Origin: Hoeflea ulvae
GTDB taxonomy: Bacteria; Pseudomonadota; Alphaproteobacteria; Rhizobiales; Rhizobiaceae
NCBI RefSeq assembly: GCF_026619435.1
Contig: NZ_JAOVZQ010000001.1
Span: 4,657,501-4,721,500 of the forward strand
Length of the DNA stretch: 64,000 bases
Direction of reading: 5' to 3'
A model generated the notes under the pieces. It saw nothing but the letters and a program-made list of their open reading frames with translations, was not told the origin of the DNA and did not search any database. The position numbers and the translations under genes are program-made. This document shows positions 7,293 through 16,270 of this stretch, piece after piece. Within the stretch, counting starts at the first letter, position 1. Each line of letters opens with the position of its first letter.

Positions 7293-9317
7293 ATGGCACT
7301 GTCCGGCGCGCCCCTGTTGGAACCCGAGACAGCGCAGCGGTCCGCACCGTCGGTCCGGCTGCCGATGGCCTGGCTGCTTGCCGTCGTCGCATTTGTCGTG
7401 TTCTGGCTCTACGCCAAGCCCTTGCTGCCTGCGGCCTTCGACTACCCCAAGGCCTATATAGTGAAGCTCGCCAAATGGATCAGCACCGCGATGAAATGGC
7501 TGATCGACGAGGCCACGTTCGGGCTTTTCACCTTCACCGAGTTCACCCGTTTCGTGTCAGCGGTGCTGGATGTGCCCTACACGCTTGCGGCGAGCCTGCT
7601 GTCGACCGGCTTTCTCGAAGGCAGCGGCTCGTCGGCGATCCAGCTCGTGCCGCCGCTGCCCTGGGTGGCGGTGATCGGCCTGGTGATGCTGCTCGGCCAC
7701 TGGCTTGGCGGCAAGCCGCTGGCGCTGTTGTCCGGCGGCTGCTTCCTGTTTCTGGCGGTGTTCGGGCAATGGACCAGCGCCATGATCACGCTTGCCTCCA
7801 TCCTGGTGGCGGCACCGCTGGGCGTGCTCTTCGGACTGCTGTTCGGTGTTGCCGCCTGGCGCTGGCGCTGGGTCGAGCGGATGATCATGCCGCTGCTCGA
7901 CCTGATGCAGACCATTCCGGTGTTTGCCTATCTCGTGCCTGTCCTTTTCCTGTTCGGCTTTGGCCCCACCGCAGCCGTGATCGCCACCCTGATCTTCGCC
8001 ACCCCGCCGATGACCCGCATCGCCATTCTGGCATTGCGCGCCGTGCCCTCCGAGATCATCGATCTGGGGCACATGGTCGGTTGCACCGAACGCCAGATGA
8101 CCTGGCGGGTGATGGTGCCGGCGGCGCGCGAAAGCCTGATGGTCGGCATGAACCAAGTGATCATGCTGTCGCTCAACATGGTCATCATCGCCTCGATGAT
8201 CGGCGCCGGGGGCTTGGGCTTCGATGTACTGGCCGCTTTGCGCCGGCTCGATTTCGGCGCAGGTCTGGAGGCCGGCTTCGCCATCGTCGCGCTGGCCATT
8301 GCCATGGACCGGCTGAGCCAGGCCGCCGCCGAAAAGCTCTCCGCGCCCTCGGCCGAAATCCGGACGTCGGGTCTGCTTGCACGCTATCCGCATCTGGTCG
8401 CCGCGGTAGCGCTGGTGCTGGCAACCGTCCTGGTGGGCTATCTCGTGCCGGGAATCCACACCTATCCGGAGGCACTGCAGCTATCGACCGGCACCTTCTG
8501 GTCCGAAGTCGTGGCCTGGATCAACATCAACTATTTCGACACGCTCGAAGCGATCAAGAACGCCATGCTGCTCAATGTGCTGATCCCCTTCAAGCGGTTT
8601 CTGGCTGACCTGCCCTGGCTGGGTGTGACGGCGTTTCTGGGCTTTGCCGGCTACAGGCTTGGCGGCTGGCGGCTGGCCCTGCTCACCATCTGCCTGCCGC
8701 TGTTCATCGCCGCGACCGGTCAATGGGAAAAGGCGATGATCACCGTCTATCTCTGCGGCATCTCCGCCGTGCTCGCCGCAATGATCGGCATCCCCATAGG
8801 CATAGTCTCGGCCACCCGCGACCGGCTCTGGTCCTGGGTGCAGCTTGCCATCGACACGCTGCAGACCTTGCCGAGCTTTGTCTACCTGATGCCGGCGGTG
8901 ATGCTGTTCCGAGTCGGTGATTTCACCGCCATGATTGCCGTCGTCGCCTTCGCCATCGCGCCGGCCATCCGCTACACCGCACTCGGCATCCGCAAGGTCG
9001 ACCCGAAACTGATCGAGGCCGGTCGCGCCATAGGCTGCACCGAATGGCAGATCCTCACCCGCATCCGGCTGAAACTGGCGCTGCCCGAAATCCTGCTTGG
9101 ATTGAACCAGACCATCATGTTCGCCCTGTCGATGCTGGTGATCACCGCGCTGGTCGGCACCCGCGATCTTGGACAGGAAGTCTATATCGCGCTGACCAAG
9201 GCCGACACCGGCAAGGGCCTTGTTGCCGGCCTGTCGATTGCGGCGATTGCCATCATTGCCGACCGCCTGATCTCGGCCGGCGCCCGCCACGCCCGCCGCC
9301 GCCTTGGTCTGGAGTGA
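7293..9317 (+). CDS. Fused double permease of betaine-type ABC importer
   Basis: 674-residue inner-membrane protein holding two complete ProW-type permease domains in one chain. The first coupling loop is near EIIDLGHMVGCTERQMTWRV and the second near LIEAGRAIGCTEWQILTRIR. Each copy has its own QTIPVFAYLVP or QTLPSFVYLMP motif and a GAGGLG or GTRDLG loop. A spacer of about 100 residues with further membrane segments separates the copies, roughly residues 360-470. Typical ProW is a single-domain homodimer of about 300-350 residues, so this chain should supply both halves of the pore. Start and stop are tightly packed: 2 bases after the ATPase gene and 3 before the kinase-like gene. Internal duplication followed by divergence is the simplest origin. 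Confidence 0.9.
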   Translation: MALSGAPLLEPETAQRSAPSVRLPMAWLLAVVAFVVFWLYAKPLLPAAFDYPKAYIVKLAKWISTAMKWLIDEATFGLFTFTEFTRFVSAVLDVPYTLAASLLSTGFLEGSGSSAIQLVPPLPWVAVIGLVMLLGHWLGGKPLALLSGGCFLFLAVFGQWTSAMITLASILVAAPLGVLFGLLFGVAAWRWRWVERMIMPLLDLMQTIPVFAYLVPVLFLFGFGPTAAVIATLIFATPPMTRIAILALRAVPSEIIDLGHMVGCTERQMTWRVMVPAARESLMVGMNQVIMLSLNMVIIASMIGAGGLGFDVLAALRRLDFGAGLEAGFAIVALAIAMDRLSQAAAEKLSAPSAEIRTSGLLARYPHLVAAVALVLATVLVGYLVPGIHTYPEALQLSTGTFWSEVVAWININYFDTLEAIKNAMLLNVLIPFKRFLADLPWLGVTAFLGFAGYRLGGWRLALLTICLPLFIAATGQWEKAMITVYLCGISAVLAAMIGIPIGIVSATRDRLWSWVQLAIDTLQTLPSFVYLMPAVMLFRVGDFTAMIAVVAFAIAPAIRYTALGIRKVDPKLIEAGRAIGCTEWQILTRIRLKLALPEILLGLNQTIMFALSMLVITALVGTRDLGQEVYIALTKADTGKGLVAGLSIAAIAIIADRLISAGARHARRRLGLE

Positions 9318-9320
9318 CCC

Positions 9321-10217
9321 ATGACTGACCCTGCCACCCTTGACCACATCCGCGCCCTGCCCTGCTTTTCGGGCCGTATCGACGTCGAGCCGCTGACCGG
9401 CGGGCTGAGCAATGAAAGCTGGCTCGTCACGGACGCTGCCGGCCGCCATGTCGTCCGGCTCGGCCGCGACTTTCCGTTCCACCATGTCGACCGCAAGCGT
9501 GAAGTGATGACCGCTCGCGCCGCTCACGAGGCAGGCTTTGCCCCGCGGGTGGAATATTCCGAGCCCGGCATCATGGTCTCTGAGTTTCTCGATGCAAAAA
9601 CCTTCGAGCCGGCCGATGTCCGCGCCAATCCCGAACGCATCGGCCGGTTGATCCGCGATTTCCACACCACCATGCCGCGCCACATCGAAGGCGCAGGATT
9701 CATGTTCTGGGTCTTCCACGTCATCCGCGATTATGCCCGGACGCTGAAAGCCGGCCAATCGCGCATGGCTGACCAATTGCCGGCCTGGCTTGAAATCTCC
9801 GATCGCCTGGAAGCCGCCCAGTCACCGCTGCCGATCGTCTTCGGACACAACGACCTGCTGCCGGCCAATTTTCTCGACGATGGCCACAAGCTCTGGCTGA
9901 TCGATTTCGAATATGCAGGGTTTTCAACGGCCATGTTCGACATCGCCGGTGCGGCCTCCAATGCCGAAATGACGGAAGACCAAGCCGCTGCGCTGCTTGA
10001 GGCCGCCCTCGGTTCCGCTCCGGATGCAGCACTGACGAAATCCTTCCACGCCATGCAATGCGCCTCGCTTCTGCGCGAGACATTGTGGAGCCTGGTCTCG
10101 GAACTGCATCTCGATGCGCCGGGTGTCGACTACCAGGCCTACACCGCTGAGAATCTCGCGCGCCTCGACGCCGCGCTCGACCAGTACCATTCGACCCATG
10201 GAAAGACATCATCATGA
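9321..10217 (+). CDS. Choline/ethanolamine-kinase-like phosphotransferase (APH family)
   Basis: 298-residue cytoplasmic protein of the aminoglycoside phosphotransferase/choline kinase fold. The visible motifs are the nucleotide-loop region LTGGLSNESWLV, the catalytic Brenner-type loop GHNDLLPANFL (His, Asp and Asn all present) and the metal-binding LIDFEYAG. It probably phosphorylates a small amino alcohol or related compound. It is the fourth gene of the importer operon and overlaps the next gene by 4 bases (ATGA), implying translational coupling to the flavoprotein. A kinase inside a methylamine uptake operon with a DeoR regulator, whose family usually senses phosphorylated ligands, is suggestive. 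The substrate cannot be read from sequence. Confidence 0.82.
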   Translation: MTDPATLDHIRALPCFSGRIDVEPLTGGLSNESWLVTDAAGRHVVRLGRDFPFHHVDRKREVMTARAAHEAGFAPRVEYSEPGIMVSEFLDAKTFEPADVRANPERIGRLIRDFHTTMPRHIEGAGFMFWVFHVIRDYARTLKAGQSRMADQLPAWLEISDRLEAAQSPLPIVFGHNDLLPANFLDDGHKLWLIDFEYAGFSTAMFDIAGAASNAEMTEDQAAALLEAALGSAPDAALTKSFHAMQCASLLRETLWSLVSELHLDAPGVDYQAYTAENLARLDAALDQYHSTHGKTSS

Positions 10218-12656
10218 CCCTTCCTGACAGAGCGCAGATCGTCGTCATCGGCGGCGGCATCATCGGTTGCTCGACCGCCTACCATCTAGCCCGCGACCAC
10301 AAGGCCGATGTCATTCTGCTCGAACAGGGCCAGCTGACCTCGGGCTCGACCTGGCATGCCGCCGGTCTTGTCGGGCAGCTTCGGTCGTCCGCCTCCATCA
10401 CCAAGGTGCTCAAATATTCCGTCGATCTCTACAAGCACCTCGACCAGGAAACCGGCCTTGAAACCGGCTGGAAAATGTCAGGCTCGCCTGCGGCTTGCCA
10501 CCAACCAGGACCGATGGACCGAATACCGGCGGCTGGCCACCACCGCCCAGAGTTTCGGCATGGATATGGAATTGCTTTCGCCGCAGGAAGCCAAGGCCAA
10601 GTTCCCGCTGATGCAGGTCGACGATCTCGTCGGCGCCAGCTGGCTGCCGACCGACGGACAGGCAAGCCCCTCCGACATCACCCAGTCGCTGGCAAAGGGC
10701 GCGCGCATGCATGGCGCGAAGATCCATGAAAATGTCCGGGTCACCGGCTTCGACATGACCGATGGCCGCATCACTGCGGTCAAGACCAGCAAGGGCGACA
10801 TCGCTTGCGAGAAGGTGGTCAATTGCGCCGGACAATGGGCGCGCCAGATCGGCGTCATGGCCGGCATCAACGTGCCGTTGCAGCCGGTCAAGCATCAATA
10901 TGTCATCACCGAAAAGATCGACGGGCTGTCGAGCGATGCACCGACCATTCGCGACCCCGACCGCCGCACCTATTTCAAGGAAGAGGTTGGCGGGCTGTCC
11001 TTCGGCGGCTACGAGCCCAATCCGTTGGGCTGGACCACCGGCGACGTGCCCAATGACTTCGAGTTCCAGCTGTTTGATGATGATTATGACCATTTCGAAC
11101 AGCACATGATGCAGGCGATGGAGCGGGTTCCCGCGCTTGCCAATGTCGGCGTCAGGCAGATGATAAACGGTCCTGAGAGTTTCACCCCGGACGGCAATTT
11201 TATCCTTGGAGCTGCGCCGGAATGCGCCAACATGTTTGTCGGCGCCGGCTTCAACGCCTTCGGCATTGCCTCGGGCGGCGGCGCCGGCTGGGTGCTGGCG
11301 CAATGGGTCATCGACGGCGAAGCGCCGCTCGATCTCTGGGTGGTCGACATCCGGCGCTTTTCCGAGATGCACAAGGACCGGCAATGGGTCAATGACCGCA
11401 CGCTCGAAGCCTATGGCAAACACTACGCCATCGGCTTCCCGCATGTGGAATATGAATCCGGCCGCCCCCGCATCGTCTCGCCGCTCTATGACCGGCTCAA
11501 GGCGCATCGCGCGGTCTTCGGCTCCAAGCTCGGCTGGGAGCGCCCCAACTGGTTTGCGCCAGAGGGGACGGAACCGCGCGATATCCCGACGATGGGGCAA
11601 CAGAACTGGTTCGAGGCTGTCGGCGAAGAACATCGCCATGTCCGCGAAAAAGTCGGCGTTTTCGATCAGTCCTCCTTCGCCAAATATGAAATCAGCGGTG
11701 CGGATGCGCTTGCCGCGCTCAGCCATATCTGTGCCAACACCGTGACCAAACCGGTCGGCCGGCTGACCTACACCCAGCTTCTCAACAGCCGCGGCGGCAT
11801 CGAGGCCGATCTGACGTTTGCACGGCTTGCAGATGAGAAATTCTATGTCGTCACCGGCACCGGCTTCCGCACCCATGATCTGGCCTGGATCCGGGAACAT
11901 GTCCCCGAGGGCGCCGATGTACGGATCGAGGACATCACCGAGGCCTATGGCACGCTGTCACTGATGGGACCGCATGCCCGCGATGTGCTGGAGAAGGTCA
12001 CCAAAGCCGATGTCTCCAACGAGGCCTTCCCCTTCGGCCATGTCCGCGAGATCGACATTGCCGGCAGCACGGTGCGGGCGCTGCGCGTGACCTATGTCGG
12101 CGAACTGGGCTGGGAACTGCACATCCCGATCGAGGCAACCGGCGACGTCTTTGATGCGCTGATGGCAGCCGGCAAGGCCTGGGACATCCGGCCGATCGGC
12201 TACCGGGCGCTGGAATCGCTCAGGCTTGAAAAGGGTTATCGCGCCTGGGGTTCGGACATTACTCCCAATGACACGCCGTTCGAGGCCGGGCTCGGCTGGG
12301 CGGTAAAACTCAAGTCCAATACCGAGTTCAATGGCGCTCCCGCGCTTCGGGCGGTGGCCGGAAAGCCGCTGACCAAGCGCTTTGCCGGTTTTGTCATCGA
12401 CGATCCCGATGCCGTGCTGGTCGGCCGCGAAACCATCCTGCGCAATGGCAAACCCGTGGGCTATCTGACCTCCGGCGGTTACGGTTACACCATCGGCAAG
12501 AGCATCGGTTACGGCTATGTCCGCAATGAGGGCGGCATCTCGGACGAGTTTCTCACCAATGCCAGTTACGAACTGGTGATAGCCCTTGAGAAATTCCCGG
12601 CCAGCATCCATCTCGGCCCGCTGGTCGATCCGGCCAACGCCAGGGTCAAGGCCTGA
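10214..12656 (+). pseudogene. Frameshifted FAD/GcvT-type dimethylglycine or sarcosine dehydrogenase
   Basis: About 813 residues if one extra base is ignored. The first part reads from 10214 with the FAD Rossmann motif VVIGGGIIGCSTAYHLA and the GSTWHAAGL site, whose His carries covalent FAD in this family. Frame is lost at about 10485-10492 (GGCTCGCCTGCGG); dropping one C restores ...MSGSLRLATNQDRW and the frame then runs cleanly to 12656. The second half has the C-terminal aminomethyltransferase (GcvT, folate-binding) domain, for example LTYTQLLNSRGGIEADL. The family oxidises dimethylglycine or sarcosine, passing a one-carbon unit to folate. That is the step after creatinase. It is either a recent pseudogene or a sequencing error, since no other damage is visible. 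Confidence 0.85.
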
Positions 12657-12685
12657 TCAGGCAGTCCTGCAAACCGCAAAGACAA

Positions 12686-12716
12686 AAAAGGCGCGAGATT
12701 GTCTCTCGCGCCTTTT
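12686..12716. terminator. Bidirectional rho-independent terminator
   Basis: AAAAGGCGCGAGA and TCTCGCGCCTTTT form a perfect stem around TTGTC, with A and T tracts on both sides, between the convergent dehydrogenase and MipA/OmpV genes. It can serve both strands. Confidence 0.9.
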
Positions 12717-12742
12717 GTCGTGAATGAAGGCCGGAGCCCGGA

Positions 12743-13534
12743 TCAGAAGTCGAACTGGAACTTGCGGATCAGGCCGATCTTGGCGGTGTACTGATCCTTC
12801 GAGCCTGCGGCGATCAACGGCGAATCGGCTGCATCGCCGACCAGGCGGTTCCAGCTCGCACCGGCTTCGCCAGCCCAGTTGTCGTTGAAGTCGTAGCGGA
12901 CATTGGCTTCGATGCCCGCCGATTTGATGCCGCCGCCGGCATTGTAGGCGGCGAATCCGGACGTGACCGATTCCGCAGCCGTCACACCGAAATAGGTGTT
13001 GGTGTAGTCCGAAGAGGCAAAGGACAGCCGCGGCCCCAGGGACAGGGTCAGAGCGTCTATCGGCATGATCGCATAATCGGCGCCGATTTCGCCAACCACG
13101 CCATTGTGTCCGGTCACGCCATAGCGCAGTTCGCCAAAGACGCTGACCGGGCCGGCGGTGTATTTCAGACCGGCGCCAAGTTCGATTGAATCATCAACGG
13201 TGTTCATGCCGGCCAATGCCGGCTCATCGCTGGCGTCGCGTTCGCCGATATAGCCGAAGGACGGCTTGAAGGACAGGCCCTGGCCGTCACCGCCACCGAG
13301 CGAAAAACCGTTGCCAAGCCGGAGATAGTTGAAGCTGATGATCGGGTACGGGCTCAGCAGATAGCGGCTCGAGCCTTCATAGCTTGGCGCCACCACGCCA
13401 CCCAGTCCGAGTTCGAAACCGATCCCGGGAACAGTCGCATCCTGTGCAGACGCCGTGCCCGTCACGGGCAGCATCAACATCGCAGCGCCAAGGCCAAGCA
13501 TGGTGGTTCTGATACGCAGGGTGTGCAGGGTCAT
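12743..13534 (-). CDS. MipA/OmpV family outer-membrane protein
   Basis: 263-residue predicted outer-membrane beta-barrel. A signal peptide of about 30 residues (MLMLPVTGTASAQD) is followed by alternating amphipathic strands rich in Gly, Tyr and Ser and a C-terminal phenylalanine (FQFDF), the usual barrel signature. Landmarks of the family are GGVVAPSYEGSSRYLLSPYP near the start of the mature part and repeated NYLRLGNGFSLGGG-type strands. MipA in E. coli scaffolds murein enzymes, while OmpV-like proteins are thought to be barrels of poorly known cargo, so the role is uncertain. It is monocistronic and ends at a shared terminator. Confidence 0.85.
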   Translation of the reverse strand: MTLHTLRIRTTMLGLGAAMLMLPVTGTASAQDATVPGIGFELGLGGVVAPSYEGSSRYLLSPYPIISFNYLRLGNGFSLGGGDGQGLSFKPSFGYIGERDASDEPALAGMNTVDDSIELGAGLKYTAGPVSVFGELRYGVTGHNGVVGEIGADYAIMPIDALTLSLGPRLSFASSDYTNTYFGVTAAESVTSGFAAYNAGGGIKSAGIEANVRYDFNDNWAGEAGASWNRLVGDAADSPLIAAGSKDQYTAKIGLIRKFQFDF

Positions 13535-13655
13535 GGAAACTCGCTCTCGGTTAGGGGGCAGCCGGGTTCGGGCTTGCCGCGGGCAGTAGCATTCATCATT
13601 TTATGATTTGTCTAAATATTGCCTTTCCTTCCGGTATCAAGGGTCGTTTCGACGC

Positions 13656-14288
13656 TTATAGTACCTTCAGTGCAACACATCGGCTCGGTTCGGTGCCCGC
13701 TTCACCCGGCATTGAAATATAGGGACCGGTGTCGTCGATCAGCTTGAGCATGTTTCTGGCCTCGAAACCCGCGACATAAGCGGCAAAGGCGCTGCCCCAC
13801 ATCAGGTCCTTGATGGTCAGCACGATGACGCCGCCGGGCCGGCAGATCCGGATCAGATCGTCGAGTCCCTCTACGCCGACATGGCCTGCGGTGAACACCC
13901 CGGTGGAAATGATCGCGGCGAAGCGGTCGCTCGGAAATGGCAGTTCGCCCCCCAGCGGCGCCTGATGCAGGGCCGAATAGACCCCCTTGCGCGCGGCCAC
14001 CTTCAGCATGCCTTCCGAGATGTCGAGCGCTTCGGCCTCCGGGTAGCCCGTGATTGCCAGCCATTCGCCGATCAGGCCGGTGCCTGCGCCGGCATCGAGC
14101 AGCGGTGCCGCCCCCTTTTCAACGTGACGGGCAAGCATTGCCAGTCCGATGGCCGGGTGCCGGTAACCGATTGCCGACATGTCGGCATCATAGGTTTCCG
14201 CCCAGGCATTGTAGACCCTGGCCAGCTCATCGGGCTTCTGTGCCGAATAGACCTGCCCCAGCCGTGCCGTCTTGTCCTGGTCGCTCAT
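13656..14288 (-). CDS. Class I SAM-dependent methyltransferase
   Basis: 210-residue cytoplasmic methyltransferase. The Rossmann-like core shows motif I LLDAGAGTGLIGEWL, then ALDISEGMLKVA (the acidic ribose ligand region) and VIVLTIKDLMW. The N-terminal part, YNAWAETYDADMSAIGYRHP, resembles Williams-Beuren/UbiE-like small-molecule methyltransferases. I chose the ATG at 14288, preceded by GGGAAG at a good distance, over a TTG one codon upstream. It is divergent from the kinase-like gene at 14402. The acceptor is unknown. It lies near methylamine genes, but that is only proximity. Confidence 0.82.
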   Translation of the reverse strand: MSDQDKTARLGQVYSAQKPDELARVYNAWAETYDADMSAIGYRHPAIGLAMLARHVEKGAAPLLDAGAGTGLIGEWLAITGYPEAEALDISEGMLKVAARKGVYSALHQAPLGGELPFPSDRFAAIISTGVFTAGHVGVEGLDDLIRICRPGGVIVLTIKDLMWGSAFAAYVAGFEARNMLKLIDDTGPYISMPGEAGTEPSRCVALKVL

Positions 14289-14401
14289 CAAATCTTCCCG
14301 TCGCGATTGAAACTTTGTCAGTCAAACCATAGCCTTGCACGACGCAATGTGGAACCTTGCCACGGACGATATTCCGGCAAAAGCGGTCAATGGAGACGAA
14401 T

Positions 14402-15313
14402 ATGGACGACGAAAACGAAGCGCGGCTCTCGCATGCCCTGGCCACGGTCTCGGCGCTGGACGGCCATATCGGGCCGGTCGAGCGGCTTGGCGGGCTGACC
14501 AATCTGGTGTTTCGCGTCGGCGATTACTGTCTGCGGCTGCCAGGCAAGGGCACCGAGGAATATATCAACCGCGAACACGAGGCGGTGGCGGCGCGCGAGG
14601 CAGCAGCGGCCGGCGTCAGCCCCGAGCTGATCCATGCCGATGCGGCCACCGGCATCATGGTCACCCGCTTCATCGAGGGCGCCAAAACCATGACGCCAGC
14701 AGCCTTTGCCGCCGACCCCGGCTCGGTGCGGCGCGCCGGCGAAGCGTTCCGGCAATTGCACCAATCCGGTGCCGAGTTTCCGTTCACTTTCGAACTCTTT
14801 GCCATGATCGATGACTATCTGGGCATCCTGTCGAAAAAAGATGTGGCGCTTCCGGAAGGCTACCACGATGTGGTTGCCCGGGCCGACGCCGTCCGCGCCG
14901 CCCTTGCCCGGCAGTCCCTGCCATCGGTGGCGTGCCATTGCGATCCGCTATGCGAAAATTTCCTCGACACCGGCGAACGGATCTGGATCGTCGACTGGGA
15001 ATATTCCGGCATGAACGATCCGATGTGGGATCTTGGCGATCTTTCGGTCGAAGGCGGTTTCGACGCGGCCCAGGACCGGGCCCTGATGCAAGCCTATTCC
15101 GGAGGCGCGCCGGATCCCTCCGATCACGCCCGCATGGTCATCTACAAGGCAATGTGCGATCTTTTGTGGACCCTGTGGGGGCTAATCCAGCTCGCCAACG
15201 ACAATCCGGCAGAAGATTTCCGCGCCTATGCCGATGGCCGTTTCGACCGCTGCAAAACGCTCATGGCCAGCCCCGAATTCGCCGACAGCCTGAAAACACT
15301 GCAAACCAACTGA
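14402..15313 (+). CDS. Choline-kinase-like phosphotransferase (APH family), second copy
   Basis: 303-residue cytoplasmic kinase-like protein. It shows the nucleotide-binding start LGGLTNLVFRV, an invariant-type Glu in NREHEAVAARE, the catalytic loop CHCDPLCENFL (His, Asp, Asn) and metal site IVDWEYSGMNDPMWDLGD. This last stretch is especially like bacterial choline kinases (LicA family). The start at 14402 has GGAG eight bases before it; in-frame ATGs at 14390 and 14357 are alternatives. It is a distant paralogue of the product of 9321-10217. The amidotransferase gene follows after 63 bases on the same strand and may be co-transcribed. Choline or ethanolamine is the likely type of substrate. 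Confidence 0.82.
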   Translation: MDDENEARLSHALATVSALDGHIGPVERLGGLTNLVFRVGDYCLRLPGKGTEEYINREHEAVAAREAAAAGVSPELIHADAATGIMVTRFIEGAKTMTPAAFAADPGSVRRAGEAFRQLHQSGAEFPFTFELFAMIDDYLGILSKKDVALPEGYHDVVARADAVRAALARQSLPSVACHCDPLCENFLDTGERIWIVDWEYSGMNDPMWDLGDLSVEGGFDAAQDRALMQAYSGGAPDPSDHARMVIYKAMCDLLWTLWGLIQLANDNPAEDFRAYADGRFDRCKTLMASPEFADSLKTLQTN

Positions 15314-15376
15314 CGCCCGGCCGCCCCGTGGCCGGTCATCGTCAGCTCCTGTTCCCATTCTCGCCAGGTCACTGCC

Positions 15377-16081
15377 ATGCGGATCCTTATCATTCAGCAT
15401 TCGGACAAGGAGCATGCCGGTGGCTTTCGGCCGCTTTTTGCCCGCGACGGCCACGAGATCTCTGCCTGCGTCGCCCCCGATGAAATCGGCGATGTCGACC
15501 TTGATGGATTCGACGGTCTCTGGGTCCTTGGTGGCCCGATGCAGGTGTGGCAGGCGGAGGAATTGCCCTGGCTCGCGCGTGAGGTCGAGGTGATCCGTGA
15601 CGCGGTGCTGGTTCGAAAGTTGCCCTTCTTCGGTATCTGCCTCGGCCATCAACTGCTGGCGCAAGTGCTGGGCGGCAGCGTGGCCCCGGCAGAACGATCA
15701 GAGGTTGGCCTGATGCATGTGCAGACATCCGGCGAGCCCGCCATGTTCAGCGGCCTGCCCGGACGATTGCCCTGTTTTCAGTGGCACAGCGCCGAAGTCA
15801 GTCACCTTCCGCACGGCGCTGGCATTCTTGCCAGATCCGCGCATTGCGCTGTCCAGGCCATGAGCTGGGGACCAACCGTCAGTTCGGTTCAGTTCCACGC
15901 CGAAATCGACACGGCCACACTTGCCGACTGGTATGAAATCGAAGGCTGCGAGGACATGCTGCGCCAGGAAATAGGCAATTTGGCCGATCATGTTTTTGAC
16001 ACTCTTGCCGCTGCCGAGGCCGATCTCGGCCGCATCAGGGCCAGCCTCTACCGGCATTTTCTCGCCGGTTTCGCGCCCTAG
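15377..16081 (+). CDS. Class I glutamine amidotransferase-like protein
   Basis: 234-residue cytoplasmic protein of the GATase1 family. The nucleophile elbow FFGICLGHQLLAQ carries the catalytic Cys, and VQFHAEID holds the His, with an acidic residue two positions later as in GMP synthase-type triads. It stands alone with no synthetase partner, as do the GMP-synthase-like amidotransferases that hydrolyse gamma-glutamyl compounds or remain unassigned. The ATG has no strong ribosome site. It follows the kinase-like gene on the same strand. I cannot name its substrate. Confidence 0.8.
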   Translation: MRILIIQHSDKEHAGGFRPLFARDGHEISACVAPDEIGDVDLDGFDGLWVLGGPMQVWQAEELPWLAREVEVIRDAVLVRKLPFFGICLGHQLLAQVLGGSVAPAERSEVGLMHVQTSGEPAMFSGLPGRLPCFQWHSAEVSHLPHGAGILARSAHCAVQAMSWGPTVSSVQFHAEIDTATLADWYEIEGCEDMLRQEIGNLADHVFDTLAAAEADLGRIRASLYRHFLAGFAP

Positions 16082-16111
16082 CGCCGCGTCTGCAAACCTC
16101 AAGTCACATTT

Positions 16112-16136
16112 GGAACTTAATTCGGCAAGCGACGTT
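16112..16136 (+). promoter_or_regulatory. EcfG-type general stress promoter
   Basis: GGAAC at 16112-16116, then 16 bases, then CGTT at 16133-16136. This is an exact match to the alphaproteobacterial EcfG/SigT consensus (GGAAC-N16-17-CGTT). It lies 55 bases before the start codon of the 24-residue peptide. I looked for the same pattern in the other larger intergenic regions and did not see it. Confidence 0.7.
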
Positions 16137-16191
16137 GAAGGGGCAGTGGCCGAGGCGTGGTGCTGGCCTGTTATATCCAAGGAGATTTCCA

Positions 16192-16266
16192 ATGCATGGA
16201 ATTATTTACCTCGTCGGCCTCGTGGTCGTAGTCATGTTCATCCTGTCGCTTCTCGGCCTGCGTTAA
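16192..16266 (+). CDS. 24-residue hydrophobic membrane peptide
   Basis: A short reading frame, ATG to TAA, with an excellent ribosome site (AAGGAG, 16179-16184) seven bases upstream. The peptide begins MHGIIYLVGLVVV and ends LSLLGLR, with one membrane-spanning stretch at about residues 4-21. I recall similar one-helix peptides in rhizobial genomes but cannot cite a family. It sits between an EcfG-type promoter and the membrane protein at 16271, 4 bases away, so the two are very probably one transcript. It may act as a stress-related membrane micro-protein or partner of the next gene. Confidence 0.65.
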   Translation: MHGIIYLVGLVVVVMFILSLLGLR

Positions 16267-16270
16267 GATC

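Noticed and set aside
10356..12656. Separate gene starting at 10356 in the dehydrogenase region
   Set aside because: Its first 45 residues are out-of-frame noise; the real product begins at 10214 and changes frame near 10488.
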